Positions 8,035 to 16,346 of a stretch of 64,000 nucleotides of DNA are shown in pieces; the first letter of the stretch is position 1; each line of letters starts with the position of its first letter. Origin of the DNA: Paenibacillus tyrphae (GTDB lineage Bacteria; Bacillota; Bacilli; Paenibacillales; NBRC-103111); NCBI RefSeq assembly GCF_000722545.1, contig NZ_JNVM01000012.1, positions 1 to 64,000 of the forward strand. The letters run 5' to 3'. The notes beneath the pieces are model-generated. The model was not told where the DNA came from, ran no database searches, and worked only from the letters and a program-made list of their open reading frames with translations. Both the position numbers and the translations under genes were made by a program.

Positions 8035-8625
8035 ATGAAACAAGCGAATGCGGCTGGAGGCCCCATCGGCGGAATCCGGACGGACAAGCTGTCTGCCGAA
8101 ACGCAAGCTTGGAGGGCGGCAGCCCCTTATTCGGCTTATTTATACATTTGGGGAATGGCGTGGATGGCTTCGGCTATCCTGACGTTTGTCGGGCAATGGC
8201 GGGATTGGGAGCTGTTTCAGCCTGTCCTGTTCTTGGTTGCGCTCATCCTTACGGCGGCGGTCTTTCTCCGCCGGCGGGGCAAGTCTGTCGAACGCACGGC
8301 GCAGAACGGGGTCCTGAGTCCGCTTCTAGTTGCAGCGGCAGCCGTCGCGGCCGTTTGGCTGCTCACACGCGGTCCTATAGGAATCGATCCGTTCTATTGG
8401 CCGGTGCTGAAGGGGCTCGCGCTTACAGCCGCCTATCTTGCCCTCTTCCCTCGATTGGGCTGGGTGCTCGGGGCGTTCGGGGCGTGGATGCTTGCTCTGA
8501 CGATAACGGTAGTATGGATGTATCTCGGCTATGCGCCTGTCTTGATCGGGGGCTTCGGCGGCCTCAGTATGTTCACGCTCGGCGTGATGATTCGTATGCG
8601 AGACAAGGGGATGAATGCAGAATGA
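8035..8625 (+). CDS. Multi-pass membrane protein, coupled to a cytochrome c gene
   Basis: 196 residues from ATG 8035 (GAGG about nine bases upstream; the frame from 7972 lacks a site). About five or six hydrophobic segments, e.g. AYLYIWGMAWMASAILTFVG and LFLVALILTAAVFL. The stop overlaps the cytochrome c start (ATGA), implying translational coupling and shared function, perhaps in electron transfer at the membrane. I do not recognise a named family. Confidence 0.8.
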   Translation: MKQANAAGGPIGGIRTDKLSAETQAWRAAAPYSAYLYIWGMAWMASAILTFVGQWRDWELFQPVLFLVALILTAAVFLRRRGKSVERTAQNGVLSPLLVAAAAVAAVWLLTRGPIGIDPFYWPVLKGLALTAAYLALFPRLGWVLGAFGAWMLALTITVVWMYLGYAPVLIGGFGGLSMFTLGVMIRMRDKGMNAE

Positions 8626-8999
8626 AACGATGGAAGCAATGGGCGGCCGCAGCGGCGGTTTTGACGATTTTGGCGACGGTAACGGCATGCACGGCTAATA
8701 GCCCAGACCCGTTCGGCGGCGGCAAGAAGGAAAGCGGCCTCACGGCAGAACAGGCGATGGCCGGCGCTTCCGAGCAGGTGCAGACGGTCTACAAGCAGAA
8801 CTGTCTTTCCTGTCATGCAAGCAACATGGAAGGCCGCATGGGGCCGAAAACCAACCTGCAGCAGGCCGGCGGCCGGCTGACCAAAGAACAGATCGTGAAG
8901 CAGATCGAACAAGGCGGGGGCGGCATGCCGGGCTTTCAAGGCAAGCTGAAACCGGAGGAAACGACGGCGCTGGCCGAATGGCTGGCAAGCAAAAAATAA
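8622..8999 (+). CDS. Lipoprotein cytochrome c (c-551/c-550 type)
   Basis: 125 residues. The signal sequence MKRWKQWAAAAAVLTILA ends in a lipobox (VTAC, Cys23), so the protein is anchored on the outer face of the membrane. It has one haem-binding motif CLSCH (61-65) and the probable distal Met ligand in GGMPGF (Met102). Its size and layout match small Bacillus cytochromes of the CccA/CccB class, which pass electrons to cytochrome oxidase. It starts inside the stop of the preceding membrane-protein gene. Confidence 0.9.
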   Translation: MKRWKQWAAAAAVLTILATVTACTANSPDPFGGGKKESGLTAEQAMAGASEQVQTVYKQNCLSCHASNMEGRMGPKTNLQQAGGRLTKEQIVKQIEQGGGGMPGFQGKLKPEETTALAEWLASKK

Positions 9000-9057
9000 G
9001 CCGCTTCCTGTACCTGCCATTCCAAATGCACAGGTAAGGAGAGCAGCCTAACCCTGT

Positions 9058-9083
9058 AAAAATTGCCCGTTACGTCATCGGGC
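9058..9083 (-). terminator. Terminator of acpS
   Basis: On the minus strand GCCCG...CGGGC is followed by AATTTTT; the stem begins at the acpS stop codon. Confidence 0.65.
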
Positions 9084-9509
9084 CTATGGATTAGCTGCGG
9101 TTCGCTCCGCTACGGCATAGGCCATGGCCAGCGTTTCGCTATGCGTGATGCTCAGATGAATACGAACCGTGTCTGCCGTTACTGACAGGAAGGACGGCAT
9201 CCAGGCAGCTAACCGTTCCCAGGCCGCCTCCGACAACCGGCATACCGGCTTGCCCTTCCCGTCCGGCAGCACTTCCATGTCCTGAAATCCTACTTCTTTT
9301 CCGATCCCGCAGCCGAGCGCCTTTACGACCGCCTCCTTGGCAGCGAAGCGCCCGGCTGCGAACTCGGCCAGCCTCCCTCCTCTTACAGCCGCCAGTTCCC
9401 GCTCTGCGGGTGTCAATACCCGCTCTAAGAAACGCTTGCCGGACGGCTGCTCCAGAATCTTGCGCATCCGCTCAATTTCCAACACGTCGGTACCGATGCC
9501 GATAATCAT
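9084..9509 (-). CDS. acpS: Holo-[acyl-carrier-protein] synthase
   Basis: 141 residues from ATG 9509 (MIIGIGTDVLEIERM). It transfers phosphopantetheine from CoA to ACP for fatty-acid synthesis. Visible family motifs are the metal-binding Asp of GIGTDVLEIER and RFAAKEAVVKALGCGIG; the C-terminal SITHSETLAMAYAVAE matches the family's end strand. AAAGGA lies upstream of the chosen start; the longer frame from 9623 would add an unrelated extension. Confidence 0.95.
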   Translation of the reverse strand: MIIGIGTDVLEIERMRKILEQPSGKRFLERVLTPAERELAAVRGGRLAEFAAGRFAAKEAVVKALGCGIGKEVGFQDMEVLPDGKGKPVCRLSEAAWERLAAWMPSFLSVTADTVRIHLSITHSETLAMAYAVAERTAANP

Positions 9510-9714
9510 AGCCGTTATTCCTTTCCTTGTCCTCTTTACGCGTATGTCCGCAGCTGTCAGTCGTACTTCGTTTGGCTTTATCGTATCCGATCGGAAGGAC
9601 AAGTTCAAGAAGGCACGCAGCAAACGATTTCCATCTCGCCTCGATCAATCAGCTATTCCCTCTTGACTTTACGCTCGCGAAGAAGTTAGAATATTGAAAC
9701 ATCAGGCAATGACC

Positions 9715-10002
9715 AAAGACACGATTCTTTGCAAGGGCTGCACAGAGAGAGGAGTCCCGGCTGTAAGCTCCTCCAGCGACCGGCATGGAATTACCCCTTT
9801 GCAGCCGTGACGCCGAACTCGCGATCCTTACCGGCGACCGCGAAATTAAGCGCACCGTCTCATCCCCGTTACCGGATGGCCATGAGGTCCGGCATGATTC
9901 CTTACGTTCTGGCAGCAGCCATGACGCGAAGGGCAGCCGGTCGAATTAGGGTGGAACCACGAGCTGAACGCACTCGTCCCTTGGGCGAGATGCGTTTTTT
10001 TT
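9715..10002 (+). promoter_or_regulatory. T-box leader of thrS (tRNA-Thr sensing)
   Basis: The T-box sequence TTAGGGTGGAACCACG is at 9946-9961. A terminator follows (9967-10002): CGCA...TGCG with inner TCG/CGA pairings, then eight T residues. Stem I begins with GGCTGCA near 9736, pairing with TGCAGCC near 9800. An ACC (Thr) triplet at 9793-9795, in the expected 3' part of stem I, is the probable specifier. Uncharged tRNA-Thr should pair with the TGGA of the T-box and prevent termination, raising synthetase expression. Confidence 0.9.
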
Positions 10003-10043
10003 GCGTTCATATCCCATTTGACCGGAAGCGGAGGACGAAAACC

Positions 10044-11960
10044 ATGAAGATTCAAGTGAAGCTGCCGGACGGCTCGTTCCGGGAGTATGAAAAAGGAGCC
10101 ACAATCGAGCAGGTGGCCGAATCGATCAGCTCCAGCCTGAAAAAACAAGCCGTTGCAGGTAAAATCGATGGAAAGGTCGTCGACTTGAACCGGCCGATCG
10201 AAGCGGACGCTTCGGTTGAAATTGTGACGCTCGACAGCAAAGAAGGCTTGGAGGTATACCGTCACAGCACGGCGCATCTGATGGCTCAGGCTATTAAACG
10301 CCTATACGGGCAAAAAGCGGTGAAGCTGGGGATCGGTCCCGTCATCGAAGACGGATTTTATTATGATATCGACATCGAAAAGCCGCTATCCGTCGATGAC
10401 CTCTCCTCGATCGAACAAGAGATGGAGCGAATCGTCCGAGAAAATGTGCCGATTATCCGGCGCGTCGTCAGCCGGGACGAGGCCGTGCAAACGTTCGAAG
10501 CTTCGGAAGATCCGCTCAAGCTGGAGCTTATCCGCGATTTGCCTAACGAGGCGGTTCTTTCCTTGTACGAGCAGGGCGAGTTTGTGGATCTGTGCCGCGG
10601 GCCCCATTTGCCGTCCACGGGCCGCATTAAAGCGTTCAAGCTGCTGAGCGTCGCCGGCGCCTATTGGCGGGGCGATTCCAATAACAAGATGCTGCAGCGC
10701 ATCTACGGCACGGCTTTTCCGAAGAAGGCAGAGCTTGACGAGCACCTGCATCTGTTGGAGGAGGCCAAGAAGCGCGACCACCGCAAGCTTGGCAAAGAGC
10801 TCGGGCTGTTCATGTTCTCCGAGGAAGCGCCGGGGATGCCGTTCTTTCTGCCAAAAGGGACGACGATCCGTACGGTGCTTGAGAACTTCTCCCGCGAGCA
10901 GCAAGCGGTGAACGATTACGACGAAGTCCGCACGCCGTTCATGATGAACCAGCGGCTGTGGGAAGAATCCGGACATTGGGATCATTACCGGGAGAACATG
11001 TATTTTACCGAGGTGGACGAGACGAAGTTCGCGCTCAAGCCGATGAACTGCCCGGGCCACATGCTTATTTATAAAAACGATCTGCATTCTTACCGGGAGC
11101 TGCCGATCCGGCTCTGCGAATTCGGCCAGGTGCACCGGCACGAATTTTCCGGCGCTCTGAACGGGATGATGCGCGTGCGCACCTTCTGCCAGGACGACGC
11201 GCATCTGTTTGTCCGCCCCGACCAGATCGAAGAAGAAATCGGCCGTGCCATCGACCTGATCGGCGAAATGTACAAGGTGTTCGGCTTCCAGTACAAGATC
11301 GAGCTGTCCACACGGCCCGAGGATTCGATGGGCTCCGCCGAGCTGTGGGAGCAGGCGGAATCGGCGCTGCGCAGCGTGCTGGAACGCCGGGGAATCGCCT
11401 ACAGCCTCAATGAGGGGGACGGGGCCTTCTACGGACCGAAAATCGATTTTCACATTTTGGACGCGCTCAAACGAAGCTGGCAGTGCGGAACGATTCAGCT
11501 CGATTTTCAAATGCCGGAAAAATTCGACCTGTCCTACATCGGCGAAGACAATCAAAAGCACCGTCCGGTCGTCATTCACCGCGCGATTTACGGCTCGATC
11601 GACCGGTTCCTCGGGATTTTGACGGAGCACTACAGCGGGGCGTTCCCTCTCTGGCTGTCTCCGGTGCAGGTCAAGCTTTTGCCCGTTTCCGACGTTTACA
11701 ATCCGTACGCTATGGAAGTGAAAAAGGCGCTCGCGGCGGCGGGCGTCCGGGTGGAAGCCGATCTGCGCAGCGAAAAGCTCGGCTACAAAATCCGCGAAGC
11801 CCAGCTTGAAAAGGTGCCGTATATGCTAGTCCTCGGCGAGAACGAGCAAAGCTCCGGCACCGCTGCCGTCCGCAAACGGGGCGAAGGCGATTTGGGCCCG
11901 ATGCAAGTGCAGGAGCTTGCGGAACGGCTGCGCCGGGAAATTCAGGCAAAGCAAGCTTAA
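10044..11960 (+). CDS. thrS: Threonine--tRNA ligase
   Basis: 638 residues from ATG 10044 (MKIQVKLPDGSFREYEKG). Domain order: TGS (about 1-62), editing domain with HSTAHLMAQA, class II catalytic core with motif 2 MNCPGHMLIY and HRHEFSGALNGMMRVRTF, motif 3 GSIDRFLGIL, and the anticodon-binding domain from about 535. Size is normal for bacterial ThrRS. It is preceded by a threonine T-box; an upstream continuation of the frame through the leader (from 9729) is not translated. Confidence 0.98.
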   Translation: MKIQVKLPDGSFREYEKGATIEQVAESISSSLKKQAVAGKIDGKVVDLNRPIEADASVEIVTLDSKEGLEVYRHSTAHLMAQAIKRLYGQKAVKLGIGPVIEDGFYYDIDIEKPLSVDDLSSIEQEMERIVRENVPIIRRVVSRDEAVQTFEASEDPLKLELIRDLPNEAVLSLYEQGEFVDLCRGPHLPSTGRIKAFKLLSVAGAYWRGDSNNKMLQRIYGTAFPKKAELDEHLHLLEEAKKRDHRKLGKELGLFMFSEEAPGMPFFLPKGTTIRTVLENFSREQQAVNDYDEVRTPFMMNQRLWEESGHWDHYRENMYFTEVDETKFALKPMNCPGHMLIYKNDLHSYRELPIRLCEFGQVHRHEFSGALNGMMRVRTFCQDDAHLFVRPDQIEEEIGRAIDLIGEMYKVFGFQYKIELSTRPEDSMGSAELWEQAESALRSVLERRGIAYSLNEGDGAFYGPKIDFHILDALKRSWQCGTIQLDFQMPEKFDLSYIGEDNQKHRPVVIHRAIYGSIDRFLGILTEHYSGAFPLWLSPVQVKLLPVSDVYNPYAMEVKKALAAAGVRVEADLRSEKLGYKIREAQLEKVPYMLVLGENEQSSGTAAVRKRGEGDLGPMQVQELAERLRREIQAKQA

Positions 11961-11966
11961 CATGAT

Positions 11967-12005
11967 AAAAAACGCATGCTGCCCTTGTAGGGTGAGCATG
12001 CGTTT
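11967..12005. terminator. Bidirectional terminator between thrS and nadE
   Basis: AAACGCATGC pairs with GCATGCGTTT around a CCCTTGTAGGG hairpin; A-run on one side and T-run on the other serve the convergent genes. Confidence 0.85.
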
Positions 12006-12027
12006 GTCGTTATGCGTGAAGCACTGG

Positions 12028-12837
12028 CTAAATGCCGGGAATCGGCACCCGTTTGTGCTCCGTCTTCAAATATTGCTTTTCCAGCTTCTCCTGCGCTTCG
12101 GGCGAAATCGTCTTGCCTTCCAAGTAATTGCTGTTGTCGTCGTAAGTGATGCCGAGCTCGTTCTCGTCCGTCTGCCCTTCCCACAGGCCGGCGGTAGGCG
12201 CCTTATCCAGCACGCTGGCCGGTACGCCTAGCTCGCGGCCAAGCTGCCGCACCTGGCGTTTGTTCAGACTGCTCATCGGAGTGATATCGACAGCGCCATC
12301 GCCATACTTGGTGAAAAAGCCCGTAATCGCCTCCGATGCATGATCCGTACCGACCACGAGCAGATTCAGCTCGAACGCAAGCGCGTACTGCACGACCATC
12401 CGCGTTCTGGCCTTGACATTCCCTTTGCCGCCGCGACTCAAATGCTTGTGCACGCCGATCGATTTCAATCCGTACTCGGCTTCGAGCGCGATCTCGTTAA
12501 CCGCTTCCTCGATATTCGTCTCGATGCGATATTTCAAATCGAACGCTTCCGCTGTCGCGTAGCTGTCGGAGATGTCCGTCTGCTCCCCGTACGGCTGAAA
12601 CACGCCGACCGTTTTGTATTCGCGGCCTTTCTCGGCCGTCAGCTCATCCGTAGCCCGCTTGCACAACCCAGCCGCCACAGCGCTGTCGATCCCGCCGCTG
12701 ATGGCGATTAGCAGCCCGTCGACGCCTGCTTTAAGCACGTATTCTTTTAAAAAATCGACCCGCTTGCGAATCTCCTCATTAACATCGATCACCGGCTTGA
12801 CGCCAAGCTTTGCAATAATGTCCTGCTGCAGACTCAT
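12028..12837 (-). CDS. nadE: NH3-dependent NAD+ synthetase
   Basis: 269 residues from ATG 12837 (MSLQQDIIAKLGVKP), preceded by GGAG. It amidates nicotinate adenine dinucleotide to NAD+ using ammonia and ATP. The ATP-pyrophosphatase loop is SGGIDSAVAAGLC; other family features are GTDHASEAITGFFTKYGDGAVDI (split here as two motifs: GTDHASEAITGFFT and KYGDGAVD) and the C-terminal ITYDDNSNYLEGK. No glutaminase domain, so it depends on free ammonia, as in Bacillus. The frame upstream to 12936 is not needed. Confidence 0.97.
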   Translation of the reverse strand: MSLQQDIIAKLGVKPVIDVNEEIRKRVDFLKEYVLKAGVDGLLIAISGGIDSAVAAGLCKRATDELTAEKGREYKTVGVFQPYGEQTDISDSYATAEAFDLKYRIETNIEEAVNEIALEAEYGLKSIGVHKHLSRGGKGNVKARTRMVVQYALAFELNLLVVGTDHASEAITGFFTKYGDGAVDITPMSSLNKRQVRQLGRELGVPASVLDKAPTAGLWEGQTDENELGITYDDNSNYLEGKTISPEAQEKLEKQYLKTEHKRVPIPGI

Positions 12838-12969
12838 CGTTCTCCACACCTCTCCACGCGAGTAATCGCGACTTGCGGAAGCTGGACAGCCGCTTATAGT
12901 TTCAACTTCTGACCGTCCGTTCTTGCCGCTTGTCAATTTTGGTTACATTATAGCACGATCCGGAAATTA

Positions 12970-13009
12970 CAAAAACTCCCGCCTGACGCTTCAAGCGCCG
13001 GCAGGAGTC
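12970..13009 (-). terminator. Terminator after the bacilliredoxin gene
   Basis: On the minus strand ACTCC-GCC...GGC-GGAGT is followed by TTTTTG. Confidence 0.7.
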
Positions 13010-13027
13010 TCTAGGAGGAATAACCTC

Positions 13028-13462
13028 TTACTTGCAGTAGGTTTCGAAGGCGCCGATCAAATCGTTGGCGATCATTTCGGCGGAACGGTCTTCTACTTGA
13101 TGGCGTTGGATGAAATGCACCAATTGGCCGTCTTTCATCAGCGCGATCGAAGGCGAGGACGGCGGATACGGTGCAAAATATTCGCGTGCCTTAGCTGTTG
13201 CTTCCTTATCTTGACCCGCAAACACCGTGTAAAGGTGGTCCGGCTTCACTTCGTGCTGCAGCGCCTGGGCCACGCCTGGACGGCATTGGCCCGCGGCACA
13301 GCCGCACACGGAATTGACCACGATCAGAGCGGTCCCTTTCATATTGTCGAGCGCCTCGGATACTTCTTCCGGCGTACGAAGCTCAGTTACCCCGATACGC
13401 GTCAGCTCGTCTCTCATCGGCTGCACCATATCTCTCATGTATGCTTCAAATGACATGGACAT
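13028..13462 (-). CDS. Bacilliredoxin (BrxA/BrxB family)
   Basis: 144 residues with the family's active site SVCGCAAGQCRPG (Cys53-Gly-Cys55, third Cys60). In bacilli these proteins remove bacillithiol from mixed disulfides on target proteins after oxidative stress. The N-terminus MSMSFEAYMRDMVQPMRDEL matches family length. AAGGAG lies about 10 bases before the first ATG. Whether it is the BrxA (YphP) or BrxB (YqiW) type cannot be told here. Confidence 0.94.
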   Translation of the reverse strand: MSMSFEAYMRDMVQPMRDELTRIGVTELRTPEEVSEALDNMKGTALIVVNSVCGCAAGQCRPGVAQALQHEVKPDHLYTVFAGQDKEATAKAREYFAPYPPSSPSIALMKDGQLVHFIQRHQVEDRSAEMIANDLIGAFETYCK

Positions 13463-13620
13463 GTTAAGCTTTCACTCCTTTGAACGAACATAAAGGTATA
13501 TAAAGTTTCCTATGTCCATTATACAACGGTACGGGGCGAAAGCAAGGCATTCCAATCAACTTCTCTATTCGGATTACTCCGACTTGACTTGAAATCGCAG
13601 CCGGGGCACACGTTCCGCCG

Positions 13621-14049
13621 TTATTTTTGATCGGCATCCTTCTCGTCGGGCTCGCCGCTCGGATACGATTTGTAGGCCACATCTTTGTCCGAGTGCATGA
13701 ACGGGTAGCCCTGCGGCACGATTCCCTGCTCAAAGAGCTCGCGGTTTTCCGTCGTTTGAAAGCCTACGTCTTTATACGGATGCACCCACTGGTCCCCGGA
13801 CATGGTGGCCGGATCGGTCTCATCGCTCCATTGTTCAAGCGGAGATTGCTCCGATTGATAAATATGATCTCCGATCAGCACGCCGTATTCGTTCACGAAC
13901 GCTTTGCGCGGACCCCGGTTTTGATGAAATTCCTGGCGAAAATTAATTTCAAAAGGATCGAGCTCAGGATCGTTCTTGGCGTTATACGAAATGCCGGTAT
14001 CGACCTGCTCGTACGATGCGTTTTTATCCCGATTTTCCTTATCGTTCAT
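13621..14049 (-). CDS. Hypothetical protein, probably DUF3905 family
   Basis: 142 residues, soluble, rich in Asp, Glu, Gln and Asn. Distinctive segments are FVNEYGVLIGDHIYQSEQSP, TDPATMSGDQWVHPYKDVGF and a C-terminal GEPDEKDADQK. I associate this pattern with the DUF3905 family of spore-forming Bacillales; that match is from memory. GAGGAGAGG precedes the start. It lies 25 bases downstream of a 45-residue Gln/Asn-rich gene, probably in one transcript. Function unknown. Confidence 0.8.
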   Translation of the reverse strand: MNDKENRDKNASYEQVDTGISYNAKNDPELDPFEINFRQEFHQNRGPRKAFVNEYGVLIGDHIYQSEQSPLEQWSDETDPATMSGDQWVHPYKDVGFQTTENRELFEQGIVPQGYPFMHSDKDVAYKSYPSGEPDEKDADQK

Positions 14050-14074
14050 GAGCTGCGCCTCTCCTCTGCCCCGT

Positions 14075-14212
14075 TTAGGTGGACGGACGGTTCGGACCGT
14101 TCAATTTTTTATTCCGTGTTTTGGCTGCATCACTATCGGCTCCAGCCTGATTGGCGTTTGCCTGCCGCTGTTGTTCCTTGGAATCTCCAGATCCCGATTG
14201 CTGTTGTGCCAT
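14075..14212 (-). CDS. 45-residue Gln/Asn-rich small protein
   Basis: Start ATG 14212 with AGGGAG about a dozen bases upstream. The product begins MAQQQSGSGDSKEQQRQ and ends TRNKKLNGPNRPST; it has no hydrophobic segment. Small Gln/Asn-rich polypeptides in spore formers are often spore-core or coat components, so it may be spore related, but I cannot name a family. It is followed closely by the DUF3905-like gene. Confidence 0.6.
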   Translation of the reverse strand: MAQQQSGSGDSKEQQRQANANQAGADSDAAKTRNKKLNGPNRPST

Positions 14213-14270
14213 CGCGCAGATTCATCTCCCTTCATGATGATGTTAGTATGCGAAGGCTTTGCCAAAATAA

Positions 14271-15164
14271 TTAGCCGGGCGGATGCAAAAATTGAAAAAC
14301 AAAAGAGGATTTCGATAATGTCTCGAACTGGTATCCTTGCTTTTTCAACCAATCGATCGCATCCGGGAGCGCCTCCACCGTGGTCGTCTTATGGTCATCG
14401 TCGTGCATGAGCACGATGATTTGATTTTTCCCGCGGCTGTTCGACCGTACGGATGCCAAAATATCCTGTTTAGGCAATGTAACTGCGGCCGCATCTGTCG
14501 AACTGACGTTCCAATCGAAGTATTGATATCCAATATTAGTCATTTCCCGGGCAATTTTCGCCATGATGTGACGTCCGCCCGCTTTGCGGCTCAAATGATT
14601 GTTAGAACCTCCCGGAAAACGAAAAAAGTCCGGCCTGACTCCTGCTGTTCGAGCCAATAAATCATTCAACTTTTCCGTATCCGTTCGATATGCTGCGACG
14701 GAGGAATAAATGTAGCCATAATTGTGCGAATATGTATGATTTCCCAAACTGTGCCCTTCGTTCACGATGAGCTTATAGTACGCTTGAAGCTCCGGTGACG
14801 ATTTTCCTGTAACGAAAAAAGTGGCCTTAATGCCCTTTTCCCTTAAAATACGCAGGATATGTTTGGTTTGGCGGGAGGGTCCGTCGTCGAAAGTAAGGTA
14901 AGCCTTTTTCTTCTTGCTCCATGGTTCGGGAGATGGCGGGTTCGTCCCGCCGATAGCATAGGGTTTGACCGCATACTCGCCGATCATCTGGAAACCGGAT
15001 AGCACCTGCTCCTCCTCACCGTACGAAGCCTTACCGGCAATATGCTTTTGCCCGGCGCTCGTATGGAGCTCTCCCTTCTCAGGACCGCATCCCGTCGAAG
15101 CGCACAAAGTAAACCATACCAAAAAACAAAAGATGGAAACGCCTTTTCGGTTTTTTAGGCTCAT
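14271..15164 (-). CDS. Polysaccharide deacetylase (NodB homology), lipoprotein
   Basis: 297 residues from ATG 15164, the ATG best spaced from GGAGGG; ATGs at 15185 to 15170 are upstream alternatives. A signal sequence ends in a lipobox (CASTGC, Cys26), placing the enzyme outside the membrane. NodB motifs are visible: TFDDGPS (catalytic Asp93 and metal Asp94), the metal-binding pair in GNHTYSHN, and RFPGGSNN; a later HDDD may be the catalytic His motif. It likely removes N-acetyl groups from peptidoglycan or a related polymer. Transcribed toward the small spore-like genes. Confidence 0.92.
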   Translation of the reverse strand: MSLKNRKGVSIFCFLVWFTLCASTGCGPEKGELHTSAGQKHIAGKASYGEEEQVLSGFQMIGEYAVKPYAIGGTNPPSPEPWSKKKKAYLTFDDGPSRQTKHILRILREKGIKATFFVTGKSSPELQAYYKLIVNEGHSLGNHTYSHNYGYIYSSVAAYRTDTEKLNDLLARTAGVRPDFFRFPGGSNNHLSRKAGGRHIMAKIAREMTNIGYQYFDWNVSSTDAAAVTLPKQDILASVRSNSRGKNQIIVLMHDDDHKTTTVEALPDAIDWLKKQGYQFETLSKSSFVFQFLHPPG

Positions 15165-15290
15165 GAACATCATCCCTCCGGCCATCGCAGGTTTACCGCT
15201 TTCTAAGCTAGTATGACTCTTCTGGCTCGGGAGGAATGTGTGTTATTATGTGGAACAATTGGAGGGATTGGGGATCTTGCACACAGAGGT

Positions 15291-16319
15291 TTATAACGGA
15301 GCTCGCACCGCGAGAACTAAGCAGACGGAGGCTTCGTCTAAGCTCACGGTTTCCGCACGAAATCCATGGGTCTGAAACCAAGCGATCAACCGCTGCGATT
15401 CGGCATAATGCTCTTCGCCGGGAGCCGTTCCGCTTGCCGCATATAGGTCATCCGGGGCATCCATCCAATCGACGATGGCGATGCGCCCCTTCGCTTTCAA
15501 TACCCGGGCCATCTCCGCCAACGCGAGCGGCTGCTGCGCTTCCGTCAAATGATGGAACGCAAAGCTGGTAACGACGAATTCGAATTGTCCGTCAAACGAC
15601 GGAACGGATAGCAAATTGCCGATTCTCGTCTCCAGAGCCGGCAATTGCATGCGGCAGCGGCGCAGCATTTCGGCCGATTGGTCGATACCGACCATGCGCA
15701 CGCCGCTTGTAAGCAAGCGGGAAGCAAAGCCGCCGGTGCCCGTTCCGATGTCGAGTCCCCATTCGCCGTGTTGCGGGGCAACCCGCTCTGCGGCCTGGGC
15801 TAGGATGCGCGAGTAAGCGGGCTCAGCCGGTACATGCGGCGTAAGTCCGGCGCTGCCGTTTAGCGCCCACTGCTCCGACAGCGCATCGAAGTTCCAGAGA
15901 TCGGCCCATGAATCGCGAATCGCCTTGCTTGCCTTGGCCCGTTCCGCCAGCGCATGCCAACGGTCCCGAAGCGATTCCGGCTCGTCTTCCGTCCGCTCGA
16001 TCATGCCGTCCAGCAGAGCAAGCGTCTCCCGAAGCTCCAGCCACTGCCCGTAAAGAGCCGAGCGCTGCAGCTCCAAATAGCGCCGGACTTCGTCCGTTTC
16101 GGCCCGGTCCGTCCGCTCCAGCACGGTCCGAATATCGTCTACGGCAATACCGGCCTCCCGCAGCGCCAGAATCGTCTGCAGCCGCCAAGCGTCTTCCTCC
16201 GTAAACCGGCGGTAGCCGTTGTCCGGATGCTTGGCGGGCGACAGGAGGCCTTTTTCCTCATAAAATCGGATTGCCCGGGTCGAGACGTTCAGCCGCCGGG
16301 CCAGCTCTTGAATTTTCAT
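15291..16319 (-). CDS. MerR-family HTH fused to SAM-dependent methyltransferase
   Basis: 342 residues. Residues 1-70 are a MerR DNA-binding domain (MKIQELARRLNVSTRAIRFYEEKGLLSP, then YRRFTEEDAWRLQTI), followed by the usual dimerisation helix to about residue 125. Instead of a small effector domain it continues into a class I methyltransferase: motif I LDIGTGTGGFASRL (189-202), acidic GIDQSAEML, and a later VVTSFAFHHLTEA. The two halves are in one clean frame. It may sense a small molecule by binding or methylating it. The gene lies 27 bases after the kdp operon's last gene on the same strand and could share its transcript. Confidence 0.9.
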   Translation of the reverse strand: MKIQELARRLNVSTRAIRFYEEKGLLSPAKHPDNGYRRFTEEDAWRLQTILALREAGIAVDDIRTVLERTDRAETDEVRRYLELQRSALYGQWLELRETLALLDGMIERTEDEPESLRDRWHALAERAKASKAIRDSWADLWNFDALSEQWALNGSAGLTPHVPAEPAYSRILAQAAERVAPQHGEWGLDIGTGTGGFASRLLTSGVRMVGIDQSAEMLRRCRMQLPALETRIGNLLSVPSFDGQFEFVVTSFAFHHLTEAQQPLALAEMARVLKAKGRIAIVDWMDAPDDLYAASGTAPGEEHYAESQRLIAWFQTHGFRAETVSLDEASVCLVLAVRAPL

Positions 16320-16346
16320 CCTGTTAAACGTCTCCTTTCTCGTAAA

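Noticed and set aside
9729..10043. N-terminal extension of threonyl-tRNA synthetase
   Set aside because: The frame runs through the T-box leader and terminator; ATG 10044 gives the family N-terminus.
10386..11630. 414-residue open frame on the minus strand
   Set aside because: Antisense to thrS.
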